The position numbers and the translations under genes were made by a program. This document shows positions 40,734-50,026 of a DNA stretch of 64,000 bases, one piece after another. Source of the DNA: Gemmatimonadota bacterium (lineage in GTDB: Bacteria; Gemmatimonadota; Gemmatimonadetes; Gemmatimonadales; Gemmatimonadaceae); NCBI GenBank assembly GCA_016714015.1, contig JADJNZ010000001.1:1302001-1366000 (forward strand), read 5' to 3'. The number at the start of each line of letters is the position of its first letter. Position 1 is the first letter of the stretch. The notes beneath the pieces were generated by a model. The model ran no database searches and was not told the DNA's origin. It was given only the letters and a program-made list of their open reading frames with translations.

Positions 40734-43700
40734 CTACATCACCACGCGAGGCTTCGGCTTGGGGGTGATCAGCCCGGGGACCTTCGCCCGCTCGAGCAGC
40801 TGGTTGAATCGTTCCACATCGGTGGTCTCGAGCACCTCGACCTCGGCGCGCAGCGCACCCCACATCCGCTCGAGTTCGGCGAGCCGCTCGCGGATCTGTG
40901 CCGTCAGTCCCGGATTCCCCTCGACCTGGCCGAGCAGGAAGCCGAACTGGCCGTTGATCCCGTTGGCGTAGTTGATGATGTCCTGCCCATTGCCGGCCTT
41001 GGTGGTCATCCGCGGATCGAGCGACTCGGCCTTGGTCGTCAGCTTCCTCCCTTCAGCGGCGATGGAGTCCGCCAAGGGATCGGTGGCGGTGCGCGTCACG
41101 ATGCCTGCGACCTGCGCGCGGACATCGCGCACCCGCAGCACGGCGTCGTGGATCTCCCCGATCCGCGCGACGAGCAGGTTGGCGATGGAATCGCGCTCCG
41201 CGATGACGGCAGCGGGGATGGGCTCGAGGCGCGGATCGTTCACCACGTCGAACGGCTGCGTCTGCGCGAACGCGCCCACGGTGAGGCGCACCTGATAGCG
41301 GCCGGGCAGCACCTTCGCCCCGCCGCCTGACGGCGCACCGAAGAGCTGCACGCCCTGCAACGTGGTCGGCGCCTCACGCCGCAGGTCCCACGTGAACGTG
41401 TTCAGGCCGCCGCGCGCGGCGAGACGCGCGGGACCGCTGCCCGACCGATTGGAATAGGTCCGCAGAACTACGCCTCGCATGTCGAGGAACTCGAGCGACA
41501 CCTTGGTGGACGAATCCGGGGCCGCGGCGAGACGGAAGTGCACGGTCCCCCCGGTGGGGGGATTGCGACCCACGCGCGTGCCTCCGCCCCCACCACCGAA
41601 GCCTCCTCCGCCGGCGAGGAGGATCGCCCGGCGCGGGGCATACAGGTGTGCGGTCGCCCGGGCGACCTCGGCGCTGTGCTGCCGCAGCGGCGAGAGGTCG
41701 TCGAGGATCCAGAAGGCGCGCCCTTCGGTGGACGCGATCAGGTCGCCGTGCCGGACCTCGAGATCAGTCACCGGCGTCACAGGCATGCCGGTGAAGCGCT
41801 GCCACGTGGCGCCGTTGTCGACCGAGAAGTACGTGCCGTTCTCGGTGCCCGCGTAGAGGAGGCCGCGGCGTTCCGGGTCCTCCCGGACGACGCGGACCGG
41901 TTCACCGGCCTTCAGTCCGGCCACAAGCCTGGTCCAGGTGCGCCCGTAATCGGTGGATCGGAACAGGTACGGCTCCGGATCGCCGACGCGATCCTTCCGG
42001 AACGCCACCCACACCGTCGCCGGATCGAACGGTGACACTTCGATCTCGTTCACCAGACCGTCGCCTGCGACGGGTGGTGTGACGTTCGTCCAGGTCGCGC
42101 CCGCGTCGCGCGTGAGATGGACCAAGCCGTCGTCAGTCCCGACGTAGACGGTCCGCGCGTCGTGCGAGGATTCGTGGATCACGAAGATCGTGCCGTACAC
42201 CTCGCCGCCGGCGCCCTCGTTCGTGATCGGACCGCCACCCCAACCCTGACGGGCAGGGTCGTCACGCGTGAGGTCGGGGGAGATGGGCTTCCACGTGGTG
42301 CCGCGGTCGGAGGAGCGGAAGAGGACGTTGCCGCCGTGATAGATCACGTTGGCATCATGCTCGGAGACCAGGATGGGCGCGGTCCAGTTGAAGCGGTAGC
42401 GCGTGCGATCGGTCGGCTCGGTGAGGTTCATCTCCGGCCAGGGCATGATGTCGCGGGTGAGCATCGTGCGCTGGTCGAGCTCGTCGATCAGGCCCTGGTA
42501 GCAGCCCCCGTAGACGAAGCGGGGATCCTTGGCGCTCACGCCGATGTTCGCGCTCTCGCACCCGGCGCCGTCCCACCAGTCGCGGATGCCGATGGAGCCC
42601 CCGGTCCCGCGGCTGCGGATCACCACCGACGAGTTGTCCTGCTGCCCGCTGTAGAGCTTGTACGGGAAGTCGTCATCGACCGTGACGTGGTAGAACTGCG
42701 CGGTCGGCTGGTTGTCCTGCGTACTCCAGCTGCGGCCCCCGTCGAGCGAGATGGAGGCGCCGCCGTCGTTGCCGTTGATCATCCGGCGGGCGTCGGTGGG
42801 GTCGATCCACAGCGCGTGATTGTCGCCGTGCATCGCCTGGACCGTCGTGAAGGTCGCGCCGCCGTCGATGGAGCGGACGATCGGGGCGTTCATCACCCAC
42901 ACGACATCGGCGTTGGCCGGGTCGGCGATGACGTTCATGTAGTACCAGGAGCGCGTCTGGATGAGTCGGTCGCTCGAGAGGAGGCGCCAGGTGCGACCCG
43001 CATCGTCCGACCGGTAGAGTCCGCCCTTCTCGGCTTCGACGATGGCGAAGACGCGATCCGGCTGGGCCGGTGACACCGCGACGCCGATCTTCCCCATGAG
43101 CGCGGGGAGTCCCTGCGTCAGGCGCGTCCAGGTGTCGCCGCCGTCGGTGGACTTCCACAGGCCGCTGCCCGCACCGCCGCTGCGCACGAACCAGGGCGTG
43201 CGTTGGTGATCCCAGAAGGCGGCGTAGAGGATGCGCGGGTTGCTCGGATCCATCGAGAGGTCGCTCGCGCCGCTCGTCGCGTTCATGCCCTTCAGCACGA
43301 GCGTCCAGGTGCCCCCACCATCGCGTGACCGATAGATGCCGCGCTCCGCGGTGCCCTTCCACCGATTGCCCTGTGCGGCGACGTAGACGACGTTCGGGTC
43401 CGTCGGATGCACGCGCACGGCCGAGATCTGCCGTGTGGCGGCCAGCCCGACGTTGGTCCAGGTGCGCCCCTGATCGGTGCTCTTGTAGACCCCGTCGCCG
43501 TAGGGGGACGACTGGCCGCGGATCGCGTGCTCGCCGCTGCCGACGTAGAGCACGTTGGGATCGGATGGCGCAACGGCGATCGCGCCGATGGAACTCGAGG
43601 TGAACTGGCCGTCGGAGATGTTGCGCCAGTTGATGCCGGCGTCGTCGGTGCGCCAGAGGCCGCCGCCGGTGTAGCCGGCGAAGTAGGTCAGCGGCTGGCC

Positions 43701-43889
43701 CGCGATGCCGGTCACGGCGACGCTCCGCCCCCCGCGCGACGGGCCGATGTTGCGCCAGCCGAGTCCGGCGACCTCGCGCCAAGCGGAGTCGGGACGCGCC
43801 GCGACCGGCGTGGCGGCGGTGGAGCGGGCCTGCGCGGAAACGAGCGCGGGTCCGACGAGCAGGAGCAGGGCAGGGAGAGCGCGGCGCAT
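40734..43889 (-). CDS. Exported sortilin/VPS10-like BNR-repeat protein
   Basis: 1051 residues. Signal peptide MRRALPALLLLVGPALVSAQA, then at least eight Asp-box/BNR units (SxDxGxTW, e.g. STDQGRTWTNV, SRDGGGTWTLV, STDGGDTWTRL, SDDAGRTWRLL, SSDRGTTWKPI, STDYGRTWTRL) forming one or two beta-propellers, then a Gly-rich loop near 790 and an Ig-like plus helical C-terminus (LRVRDVRAQVAGIVTR). Proteins of this layout are abundant in Gemmatimonadota and Acidobacteria and are named glycosyl hydrolases or sortilins. Asp-boxes alone do not prove glycosidase activity and I see no sialidase catalytic set. Likely secreted or periplasmic. Confidence 0.88.
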   Translation of the reverse strand: MRRALPALLLLVGPALVSAQARSTAATPVAARPDSAWREVAGLGWRNIGPSRGGRSVAVTGIAGQPLTYFAGYTGGGLWRTDDAGINWRNISDGQFTSSSIGAIAVAPSDPNVLYVGSGEHAIRGQSSPYGDGVYKSTDQGRTWTNVGLAATRQISAVRVHPTDPNVVYVAAQGNRWKGTAERGIYRSRDGGGTWTLVLKGMNATSGASDLSMDPSNPRILYAAFWDHQRTPWFVRSGGAGSGLWKSTDGGDTWTRLTQGLPALMGKIGVAVSPAQPDRVFAIVEAEKGGLYRSDDAGRTWRLLSSDRLIQTRSWYYMNVIADPANADVVWVMNAPIVRSIDGGATFTTVQAMHGDNHALWIDPTDARRMINGNDGGASISLDGGRSWSTQDNQPTAQFYHVTVDDDFPYKLYSGQQDNSSVVIRSRGTGGSIGIRDWWDGAGCESANIGVSAKDPRFVYGGCYQGLIDELDQRTMLTRDIMPWPEMNLTEPTDRTRYRFNWTAPILVSEHDANVIYHGGNVLFRSSDRGTTWKPISPDLTRDDPARQGWGGGPITNEGAGGEVYGTIFVIHESSHDARTVYVGTDDGLVHLTRDAGATWTNVTPPVAGDGLVNEIEVSPFDPATVWVAFRKDRVGDPEPYLFRSTDYGRTWTRLVAGLKAGEPVRVVREDPERRGLLYAGTENGTYFSVDNGATWQRFTGMPVTPVTDLEVRHGDLIASTEGRAFWILDDLSPLRQHSAEVARATAHLYAPRRAILLAGGGGFGGGGGGTRVGRNPPTGGTVHFRLAAAPDSSTKVSLEFLDMRGVVLRTYSNRSGSGPARLAARGGLNTFTWDLRREAPTTLQGVQLFGAPSGGGAKVLPGRYQVRLTVGAFAQTQPFDVVNDPRLEPIPAAVIAERDSIANLLVARIGEIHDAVLRVRDVRAQVAGIVTRTATDPLADSIAAEGRKLTTKAESLDPRMTTKAGNGQDIINYANGINGQFGFLLGQVEGNPGLTAQIRERLAELERMWGALRAEVEVLETTDVERFNQLLERAKVPGLITPKPKPRVVM

Positions 43890-44048
43890 GCGATGGGGGT
43901 TGGGGAGGGAACCCGCACGTTGTCCCGTGCCCGCGAGCGCGTCAAGCCGTCGAAGGGAGGCCCATGCGCGCGGCGAGTCGGCCGTCCCTCTGGTGGGATC
44001 ACCGAATCATCGGCAACGTTCGACCGTCGCCCACCGTTATCCCGACCA

Positions 44049-45653
44049 ATGATGCCCCGTCCATCGCTCCTCGCGCGTCTGCTGCCGACGCTGGTCCTCC
44101 TCGGGGCGTGCAGCGCCGGCGCCCAGTCGCGACCGACCACGTCCCCGTCGTCCGGGAAGCCGAGCCTCGTGGTCTTCATCACCGTCGACCAGCTCGGGAG
44201 CGACTATCTCGAGCGCTACGGTGCCAACTTCACGGGCGGGCTCGCACGATTGCGCGATCAGGGCGCGACCTGGATGCGTGGCCGACACGACCATGCGATC
44301 GCCGAGACGGCGCCGGGGCATGCCACCACGATGTCTGGCCGCTTCCCAGTGCACACCGGGATCGCGAGCAACTCGCAGGGCGTGAACACCTCGGCATCGC
44401 CGCTCATCGCGAGCGACGACGTGGGCGCGTCACCGTTCCGTTTCCTCGGCACGACTCTCTACGACTGGATGGCGGCGGCGGATGCGCGGACTCGCGTCCT
44501 CTCGGTCTCGCGCAAGGATCGCGGGGCGATCCTGCCCATCGGGCGCGCGAAGGTCGACGTCTACTGGTATGCGATGCCGGGGCTGTTCACGACGTCGCGC
44601 TACTACCGCGACACGTTGCCGAGCTGGGTGCGCGCCTTCAACGCGCGCCGCCTGCCACGCAGTTACGCGGGACGGGCGTGGGAGCCGCTCCTGCCTGCGG
44701 ACCGCTATGCTGAGCCGGACACGAATCCGCTTGAGGGCAATGGGCGCGACTACGTCTTCCCGCACACCGTCACGACCGACACGGCCGCCGTGGGCGGCGC
44801 CATCCGGGACTATCCGTGGATGGACTCGCTGACCATCGCCTTCGCGCTCGAGGGGCAGCGCGCGCTCGGACTCGGCATGGAGGCTGGGCGGACCGACCTG
44901 CTCGCCGTCTCGCTGTCGACGACGGATGCGGTGGGGCACCGGTACGGTCCCGATTCGAAGGAGATCCACGATCAGCTGCTCCGGCTCGACCGCTACCTCG
45001 GGCACTTCCTCGACGAGCTCGAGGGTCGCGTCGGGCGCGGGCGCATCGTCGTCGCGCTCACCGCCGACCACGGCATCTCGCCCTTTCCCGAGTGGCGTTC
45101 CGCGTACTACGCCAACCATGATGCGCAGCGCGTGGACGTGCGGCCGGCGTGGCGCGCCGCGTATGCGGCGATGCGCGCGGCCGGGGTCGACACGGCGGCC
45201 GCGCACGATGACGACGGGTTCCGCGTGCGTGACCTTGACGCCTTCCGGCGCCGCAACGTGGATCCGGACGACATCGCGGCCGTCTGGGTGCAGGCGCTCC
45301 GGCCGCTCAACGGTGTGTTGCGCGCTGATCTGGTGCGCGATCTGGCCGCGGCGGACACCGCGCGCGACGACATCGCCCGCCGCTGGCTCCACATGCTCCC
45401 CGCGGACGGTCCGGTGCGGGCGGTCCTCACGCTCGAGCCGTTCGCGTACTGGCAAACGGTGACCTATGCGACGCATGGACTGCCGCATGACCATGACACC
45501 CAGGTCCCGATCATCTTCTGGGGGCCTGGCGTGGCGCGTGGCATCCGCGGGACCGCGGCGCGCGTGGTGGACATGGCGCCCACGCTGGCCGCGCTGCTCG
45601 GCGTGACGCCGCTCGAGCCACTCGATGGGCGCGTCCTGCCCCTCCGTCCCTGA
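44049..45653 (+). CDS. PafA-like alkaline phosphatase family lipoprotein
   Basis: 534 residues from ATG 44049. The N-terminus is a lipoprotein signal (LLARLLPTLVLLGACSAG). The alkaline-phosphatase fold has metal ligand Asp in VVFITVDQLGSDYL, nucleophile Thr in ETAPGHATTMSGRFP, DAVGHRYGPDS, LTADHGISPFPE, and the late HGLPHDHDTQVPIIFWG. A Thr nucleophile and this spacing match the PafA/NPP type, phosphate-irrepressible monoesterases. It is divergent from the BNR gene across 159 bases, and 19 bases before the aldo/keto reductase gene. Confidence 0.9.
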   Translation: MMPRPSLLARLLPTLVLLGACSAGAQSRPTTSPSSGKPSLVVFITVDQLGSDYLERYGANFTGGLARLRDQGATWMRGRHDHAIAETAPGHATTMSGRFPVHTGIASNSQGVNTSASPLIASDDVGASPFRFLGTTLYDWMAAADARTRVLSVSRKDRGAILPIGRAKVDVYWYAMPGLFTTSRYYRDTLPSWVRAFNARRLPRSYAGRAWEPLLPADRYAEPDTNPLEGNGRDYVFPHTVTTDTAAVGGAIRDYPWMDSLTIAFALEGQRALGLGMEAGRTDLLAVSLSTTDAVGHRYGPDSKEIHDQLLRLDRYLGHFLDELEGRVGRGRIVVALTADHGISPFPEWRSAYYANHDAQRVDVRPAWRAAYAAMRAAGVDTAAAHDDDGFRVRDLDAFRRRNVDPDDIAAVWVQALRPLNGVLRADLVRDLAAADTARDDIARRWLHMLPADGPVRAVLTLEPFAYWQTVTYATHGLPHDHDTQVPIIFWGPGVARGIRGTAARVVDMAPTLAALLGVTPLEPLDGRVLPLRP

Positions 45654-45672
45654 TCCCCGTTCCGGAGCGTCG

Positions 45673-46578
45673 ATGCCAAGGTCCGTGACTCCGCTGGAAC
45701 ATCGTGCGTTCGGCCGCGGCGGCGCCGTCGGCATCCTCGGTCTTGGCACGCGCCGACTCGCCGAGGCGGGGCAGCAGGGGGCGATCAAGCTCGTGCGCGA
45801 GGCGATCGACGGTGGCGTGACGCTGCTCGAGATCGCGCCCGAGTACGGCGACGGCCGCACCGAGCGCTGGATCGGACTCGCCCTCCGCGACGGCTATCGC
45901 GAGCGCGTGCAGCTGCTGTGGCAGTGTTGTGCCCATCTGCGCGACTACAAGACCGCGATGCTCCAGTTCGAGGCGACGCTCGGGCACCTCAAGACCGACC
46001 ATGTGGAGTTCTGGTCCTTCCACGAGGTGATCTACGACAACGACCCGGACTGGATCTACGACCACGGCGGGCTCGATGCGGCGCAGGAGGCGCGGGACCA
46101 GCGGCGGGTGCGGTGGATCGGGTTCCATGGCGAGAAGTCGCCGCACATCGCGCTCAAGCTGCTCGCGCGCGGGTTCGCGTGGGACGTGGCGCTGATGCCG
46201 CTCAATCCGTTCGATGCGACCTTCCGCTCCTTCGAGAAGCAGGTGCTGCCGGAGATCATCAGGCGCGGCGGCACCGTGATCGGCACCAAGCCGATGGCCG
46301 GCGGCGCGATCCCGGCGAACAAGGTGATCAAGCCCGAGGACGCGCTCCGCTACGCGTGGTCGCTTCCGGTGGCGTCGGTGCTGGTCGGCTGCGATTCGAG
46401 CGCCGTCCTCAAGCGGACGCTCAAGTCCGCCGCGGGGTTCAAGGCGTTCCACGCCGGTGAGATGGATGCCCTGCGGCAGAAGGCGCGCCCCACCGCGGGC
46501 GATGGACGCTACGAACGCTACAAGACGACGCAGGAGTTCGACGGCGCCGCCGGGAAGGCGGCGCACGGGTTCGGATGA
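45673..46578 (+). CDS. Aldo/keto reductase-like protein with altered active site
   Basis: 301 residues from ATG 45673, an AKR TIM barrel: FGRGGAVGILGLGTRRLAEAG, IDGGVTLLEIAPEYGDGRTERWIG, DHVEFWSFHEVI, RVRWIGFHGEKSP, VIGTKPMAGGAIPANK. In typical AKRs the tetrad is Asp-Tyr-Lys-His. Here Tyr (PEYG) and His (SFHEV) are present, but Asp is Glu (LLEIAPEYG) and the Lys strand reads LLWQCCAH with no Lys. Reductase activity is therefore uncertain. It resembles the COG1453-type AKRs. ATGA overlap with the M28 peptidase gene. Confidence 0.8.
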   Translation: MPRSVTPLEHRAFGRGGAVGILGLGTRRLAEAGQQGAIKLVREAIDGGVTLLEIAPEYGDGRTERWIGLALRDGYRERVQLLWQCCAHLRDYKTAMLQFEATLGHLKTDHVEFWSFHEVIYDNDPDWIYDHGGLDAAQEARDQRRVRWIGFHGEKSPHIALKLLARGFAWDVALMPLNPFDATFRSFEKQVLPEIIRRGGTVIGTKPMAGGAIPANKVIKPEDALRYAWSLPVASVLVGCDSSAVLKRTLKSAAGFKAFHAGEMDALRQKARPTAGDGRYERYKTTQEFDGAAGKAAHGFG

Positions 46579-48752
46579 CGGTCGCCGCACGGCGGACGCA
46601 TGATGACGCTCTCTCACTCGTGGATCTCGTGACTCGACTCGGCACGGCAGTCCTGACGCTGGCGGTGCTCGCCGCGTCCCTCGAGCTTCCCCTCTCGAGG
46701 CCCCTCGGCGCGCAGCAGCTCACCGGGTACACACCGCAGCGCGCGGCGGCCCAGCGCACCGCCGAGCAGGCGGCGATCGCGCGCGCGGACTCGGTACGGA
46801 TCGGTGCGCTCGCACGCGCACTCGCCGACCGTCCGCACATCGCCGGCACCGCGGCACAGGCCCGGACGCGCGATCTCGTGATCGAGGCACTCGAGGCCGC
46901 CGGGATCGCCACCGAGGTGCGCGAGTATCGCGTCTGGTTGCCGCACACGGTGGAGTACGGGGTCTGGCGCGTGAGCCCGGACGCGAAGGAGCTCGACCTG
47001 CGCGAGGGGCGCATCGCCGAGGACCCCACGACGCTCGCGCACGACGAGTATCCGACCGTGAACGGCTATAGCGGTACCGGCGACGTGACCGGCGAGGTGG
47101 TCTATGTGAACTACGGGCTCGTCGAGGACTATGCACTGCTGGACTCGCTCGGCGTGTCGGTGCGCGGCAAGATCGCGATCGCGCGCTACGGCCGGAGCTT
47201 CCGCGGCATCAAGGCGCGCGAAGCCGAGAAGCACGGGGCGCTCGCGCTGCTCATGTACAGCGATCCGGCGGATGACGGGTACGTGCAGGGTGACGTCTAT
47301 CCCGAGGGCCCCTTCCGCAACGATCGCGGCGTGCAACGCGGCAGCGTGATGAATGGCGCGGGGGACCCGTCGACGCCGGGATACCCGTCGCTCGCGAACG
47401 CGCCACGGATCCCCGAGGCGCAGATGCCGGTGCCCCGCATCCCGGTGCTGCCGCTCTCCTACGGCAACGCCGTCGAGCTGCTGAAGGGGGTGCGCGGGGC
47501 GCCCATCCCGCGTGGCTGGCAGGGCGGGCTCGCGTTCCGCTACCACGTGGGGCCCGGCCCCGTGCGCGCGCGCGTCAAGGTCTGGAGCGACTCGGCGACC
47601 GCGGCGTACAAGCCGATCTGGAACACCTTCGGCGTGATCCGCGGGACCGACTTCCCGGACGAGGTGATCATCATCGGCGGGCATCGTGACGCCTGGAGCC
47701 CGGGTGCGGTGGACAACGTCTCGGGCACGGTGAGCGTGGTCGAGGCCGCGCGCGCGATCGCCGAGCAGATGAAGAGCGGATGGCGTCCGCGGCGGACCCT
47801 CCTGTTCGCGACGTGGGATGCGGAGGAGTGGGGCCTCGTCGGGTCGACGGAGTACGTCGAGGACGATTCGCTCCGCCTGATGAGGGGCGGCGTCGCGTAC
47901 CTGAACCAGGACGTGAGCGCGAGCGGTCCGAGCTTCGGCGGCGGCGGCTCTCCCACACTGCGCGAGGTGCTGCGGGACATCGCGCGAGTGGTGCCCGATC
48001 CGAGCGGCGCAGGGTCCGTCTATGATGTGTGGCGGACACGCGCCGGCGTGCGCGCGGGTGAGGAGCCGGCGATGGGGGACCCGGGTGGTGGCTCCGACTT
48101 CGCCGGGTTCTACAACCATCTCGGCATCCCGCATTCCGACTGGGGCTTCGGCGGTGGGAACGGGATCTATCACTCGAACTACGACTCGTACACGTTCATG
48201 GAGCGCTTCGGCGATCCGGGCTATCGCTATCACGCGACCGCCGCGCGCATCGGCACGGCGATGCTCATGCGCCTCGCGAATGCCGACGTGCTCCCGTACG
48301 ACCACGTGGAGTTCGCCCGCACGATGCGCCGCTACCTCGCGCCGATCGACGGCAACCTCAAGGCGAAGGGGTGGCCCGGCTCGAGCGCATCGCTCGCCGC
48401 GGCGATCGACCGCATGGAACGAGCGGCGCAGGCGTTCGCGACGGCGCGCGATGCGGCGCTCGTGGCAGGGCTCCCCGCGGCGCGTCAGCAGGCGACGAAC
48501 GCCGCGCTGCTCAAGGTCGAGCGCGCACTGATCCGGCCGGAGGGCTTGCGTTCTCGCCCGTGGTATAGGAATCTCATATACGTGGCGGACGTCGATAACG
48601 GGTACGGCACCATGGTGTTCCCGTCGGTCAACGAGGCCATCCGGTTCGGCGACGCCGCGCTCTTCGAGCGGGAACTCACCGATCTGGTGCAACGGTTCGA
48701 TGCCGCCACCGCGGCGCTCGAGCTCGCGCGCACCGAAGTCCAGAAGCGCTAG
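46575..48752 (+). CDS. M28 family metallopeptidase, glutamate carboxypeptidase II-like
   Basis: 725 residues. After a signal or anchor (TAVLTLAVLAASLELPL) comes a protease-associated domain (VYVNYGLVEDYALLDS, KIAIARYGRSFRG), the M28 catalytic domain and a C-terminal helical TFR-dimerisation-like domain. Zinc ligands follow the GCPII order: His/Asp in IIGGHRDAWSPGAVDN, Glu-Glu in FATWDAEEWGLVGSTE, Asp in YLNQDVSASG, His in GIYHSNYDSY. It should cleave C-terminal acidic residues or dipeptides outside the cytoplasm. Overlaps the previous gene by four bases. Confidence 0.93.
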   Translation: MTVAARRTHDDALSLVDLVTRLGTAVLTLAVLAASLELPLSRPLGAQQLTGYTPQRAAAQRTAEQAAIARADSVRIGALARALADRPHIAGTAAQARTRDLVIEALEAAGIATEVREYRVWLPHTVEYGVWRVSPDAKELDLREGRIAEDPTTLAHDEYPTVNGYSGTGDVTGEVVYVNYGLVEDYALLDSLGVSVRGKIAIARYGRSFRGIKAREAEKHGALALLMYSDPADDGYVQGDVYPEGPFRNDRGVQRGSVMNGAGDPSTPGYPSLANAPRIPEAQMPVPRIPVLPLSYGNAVELLKGVRGAPIPRGWQGGLAFRYHVGPGPVRARVKVWSDSATAAYKPIWNTFGVIRGTDFPDEVIIIGGHRDAWSPGAVDNVSGTVSVVEAARAIAEQMKSGWRPRRTLLFATWDAEEWGLVGSTEYVEDDSLRLMRGGVAYLNQDVSASGPSFGGGGSPTLREVLRDIARVVPDPSGAGSVYDVWRTRAGVRAGEEPAMGDPGGGSDFAGFYNHLGIPHSDWGFGGGNGIYHSNYDSYTFMERFGDPGYRYHATAARIGTAMLMRLANADVLPYDHVEFARTMRRYLAPIDGNLKAKGWPGSSASLAAAIDRMERAAQAFATARDAALVAGLPAARQQATNAALLKVERALIRPEGLRSRPWYRNLIYVADVDNGYGTMVFPSVNEAIRFGDAALFERELTDLVQRFDAATAALELARTEVQKR

Positions 48753-48821
48753 TTCGACCTCCGTCGCCACGACACATCGGCGGGCGGCGGGCGGGGGTGG
48801 TTCCGGGACCACTCCCGCGGT

Positions 48822-48862
48822 CGAGGGGGCATCGCACGGCGAGAGCCGACGATGCCCCCTCG
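48822..48862. terminator. Extended hairpin between the M28 and moeB genes
   Basis: CGAGGGGGCATCG (48822-48834) pairs perfectly with 48850-48862, and the interior forms CGGC-GAGA-GCCG, a GNRA-type tetraloop. No T-run follows; the next bases are the moeB -10 box. It may end the upstream transcript or act as an operator. Confidence 0.5.
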
Positions 48863-48864
48863 CG

Positions 48865-48870
48865 TATATT
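48865..48870 (+). promoter_or_regulatory. -10 box of moeB, leaderless placement
   Basis: TATATT, five of six to consensus, is followed by exactly six C/G bases and then ATG. No ribosome-binding site and no clear -35 (the hairpin occupies that region). Confidence 0.5.
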
Positions 48871-48876
48871 CCCCCG

Positions 48877-50025
48877 ATGCCGCTCACGAGCGACGAACTC
48901 CAGCGCTACGCGCGCCATCTCGTCCTGCCGCACGTCGGCGAATCCGGCCAGGAGCGGCTCCGCGCTTCGTCGGCGCTGATCATCGGGCTCGGGGGACTCG
49001 GCTCTCCTGCCGCGCTCTACCTTGCGGCGGCGGGCATCGGACGGCTCGGCGTGCTCGACCACGACACCGTCGCCGTGCACAATCTCCAGCGCCAAGTGCT
49101 GCACGACACCGCCGCGATCGGGCGTCCGAAGACCGAGTCAGCGCGCGCGCGCCTCGAGGCCCTCGATCCCTCGGTGCGGCTCGACACCTGGCAGACGGCG
49201 CTCACCCGCGACAACGCCCGCGGGATCATCGGCGACTATGACGTGATCCTCGATGGCACCGACACCTTCGCGACGCGGTATCTCGTGAACGATGCCTGCA
49301 TGCTCGAGCGGAAGCCGTATGTGCATGCGAGCGTCCATCGGTTCGAGGGGCAGCTCGCGGTCTTCGGCGCGCCGGACGGCCCCTGCTACCGTTGCGTGCA
49401 CCCCGAGCCACCACCGGCCGGGAGCGTGCCGAGTTGTGCGGAGGGCGGGGTGCTCGGCGTCCTGCCCGGGCTGCTCGGGACGATGCAGGCGACCGAGGCG
49501 CTCAAGCTGCTGCTCGGCATAGGCACGCCGATGATCGGGCGCCTGCTCGTCGTCGATGCGCTCGCCATGCGCTTCCACGAGGTGGGGATCGATCGCGATC
49601 CCGCGTGCGCGTGGTGCGCCACGCGCTCGGCGACCGCGCTGCTCGATGACTATGCGGCCTTCTGCAGGGAGGGTGGCGGCGCGACCGCCCCCCTGTCGGA
49701 GGACGCGCCGAGCACGCTGACGCCGCGCGACCTCGCGATGCGGCTCGCGCGCGGGGACCGCATGCGCGTGATCGACGTGCGCGAGGACTGGGAGGTGCGG
49801 ACGGCCGCGCTCGACGTGGCCGAGCCGATCGTGATGAGCAGCATCCCGGCTCGGATCGCCGACCTGCCACGCGACGCCACCTTCGTGATCCTGTGCCACC
49901 ACGGGATGCGGAGCGCGATGGTCGCCGACTATCTGCGGTCCGCCGGTTTCCCGCGCGTGATGAACCTCGAGGGTGGCATCGATCGCTGGAGCGTCGAGGT
50001 CGATCCGAGCGTGCCGCGGTACTGA
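48877..50025 (+). CDS. moeB: ThiF/MoeB adenylyltransferase fused to a rhodanese domain
   Basis: 382 residues. The E1-like domain has ELQRYARHLVLPHVGESGQ, the ATP loop GLGGLGSPAALYLA, DHDTVAVHNLQRQVLH, and the zinc pairs CYRC and CAWC. Residues from about 285 are a rhodanese domain (MRVIDVREDWEVRTA) with the catalytic Cys loop CHHGMRS. The layout matches MoeBR/MOCS3-type proteins that adenylate and then sulfurate a ubiquitin-like carrier (MoaD, ThiS) for molybdopterin, thiamine or thio-tRNA synthesis. No moaD or thiS gene is adjacent, so the carrier is unknown. Confidence 0.93.
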   Translation: MPLTSDELQRYARHLVLPHVGESGQERLRASSALIIGLGGLGSPAALYLAAAGIGRLGVLDHDTVAVHNLQRQVLHDTAAIGRPKTESARARLEALDPSVRLDTWQTALTRDNARGIIGDYDVILDGTDTFATRYLVNDACMLERKPYVHASVHRFEGQLAVFGAPDGPCYRCVHPEPPPAGSVPSCAEGGVLGVLPGLLGTMQATEALKLLLGIGTPMIGRLLVVDALAMRFHEVGIDRDPACAWCATRSATALLDDYAAFCREGGGATAPLSEDAPSTLTPRDLAMRLARGDRMRVIDVREDWEVRTAALDVAEPIVMSSIPARIADLPRDATFVILCHHGMRSAMVADYLRSAGFPRVMNLEGGIDRWSVEVDPSVPRY

Positions 50026-50026
50026 C

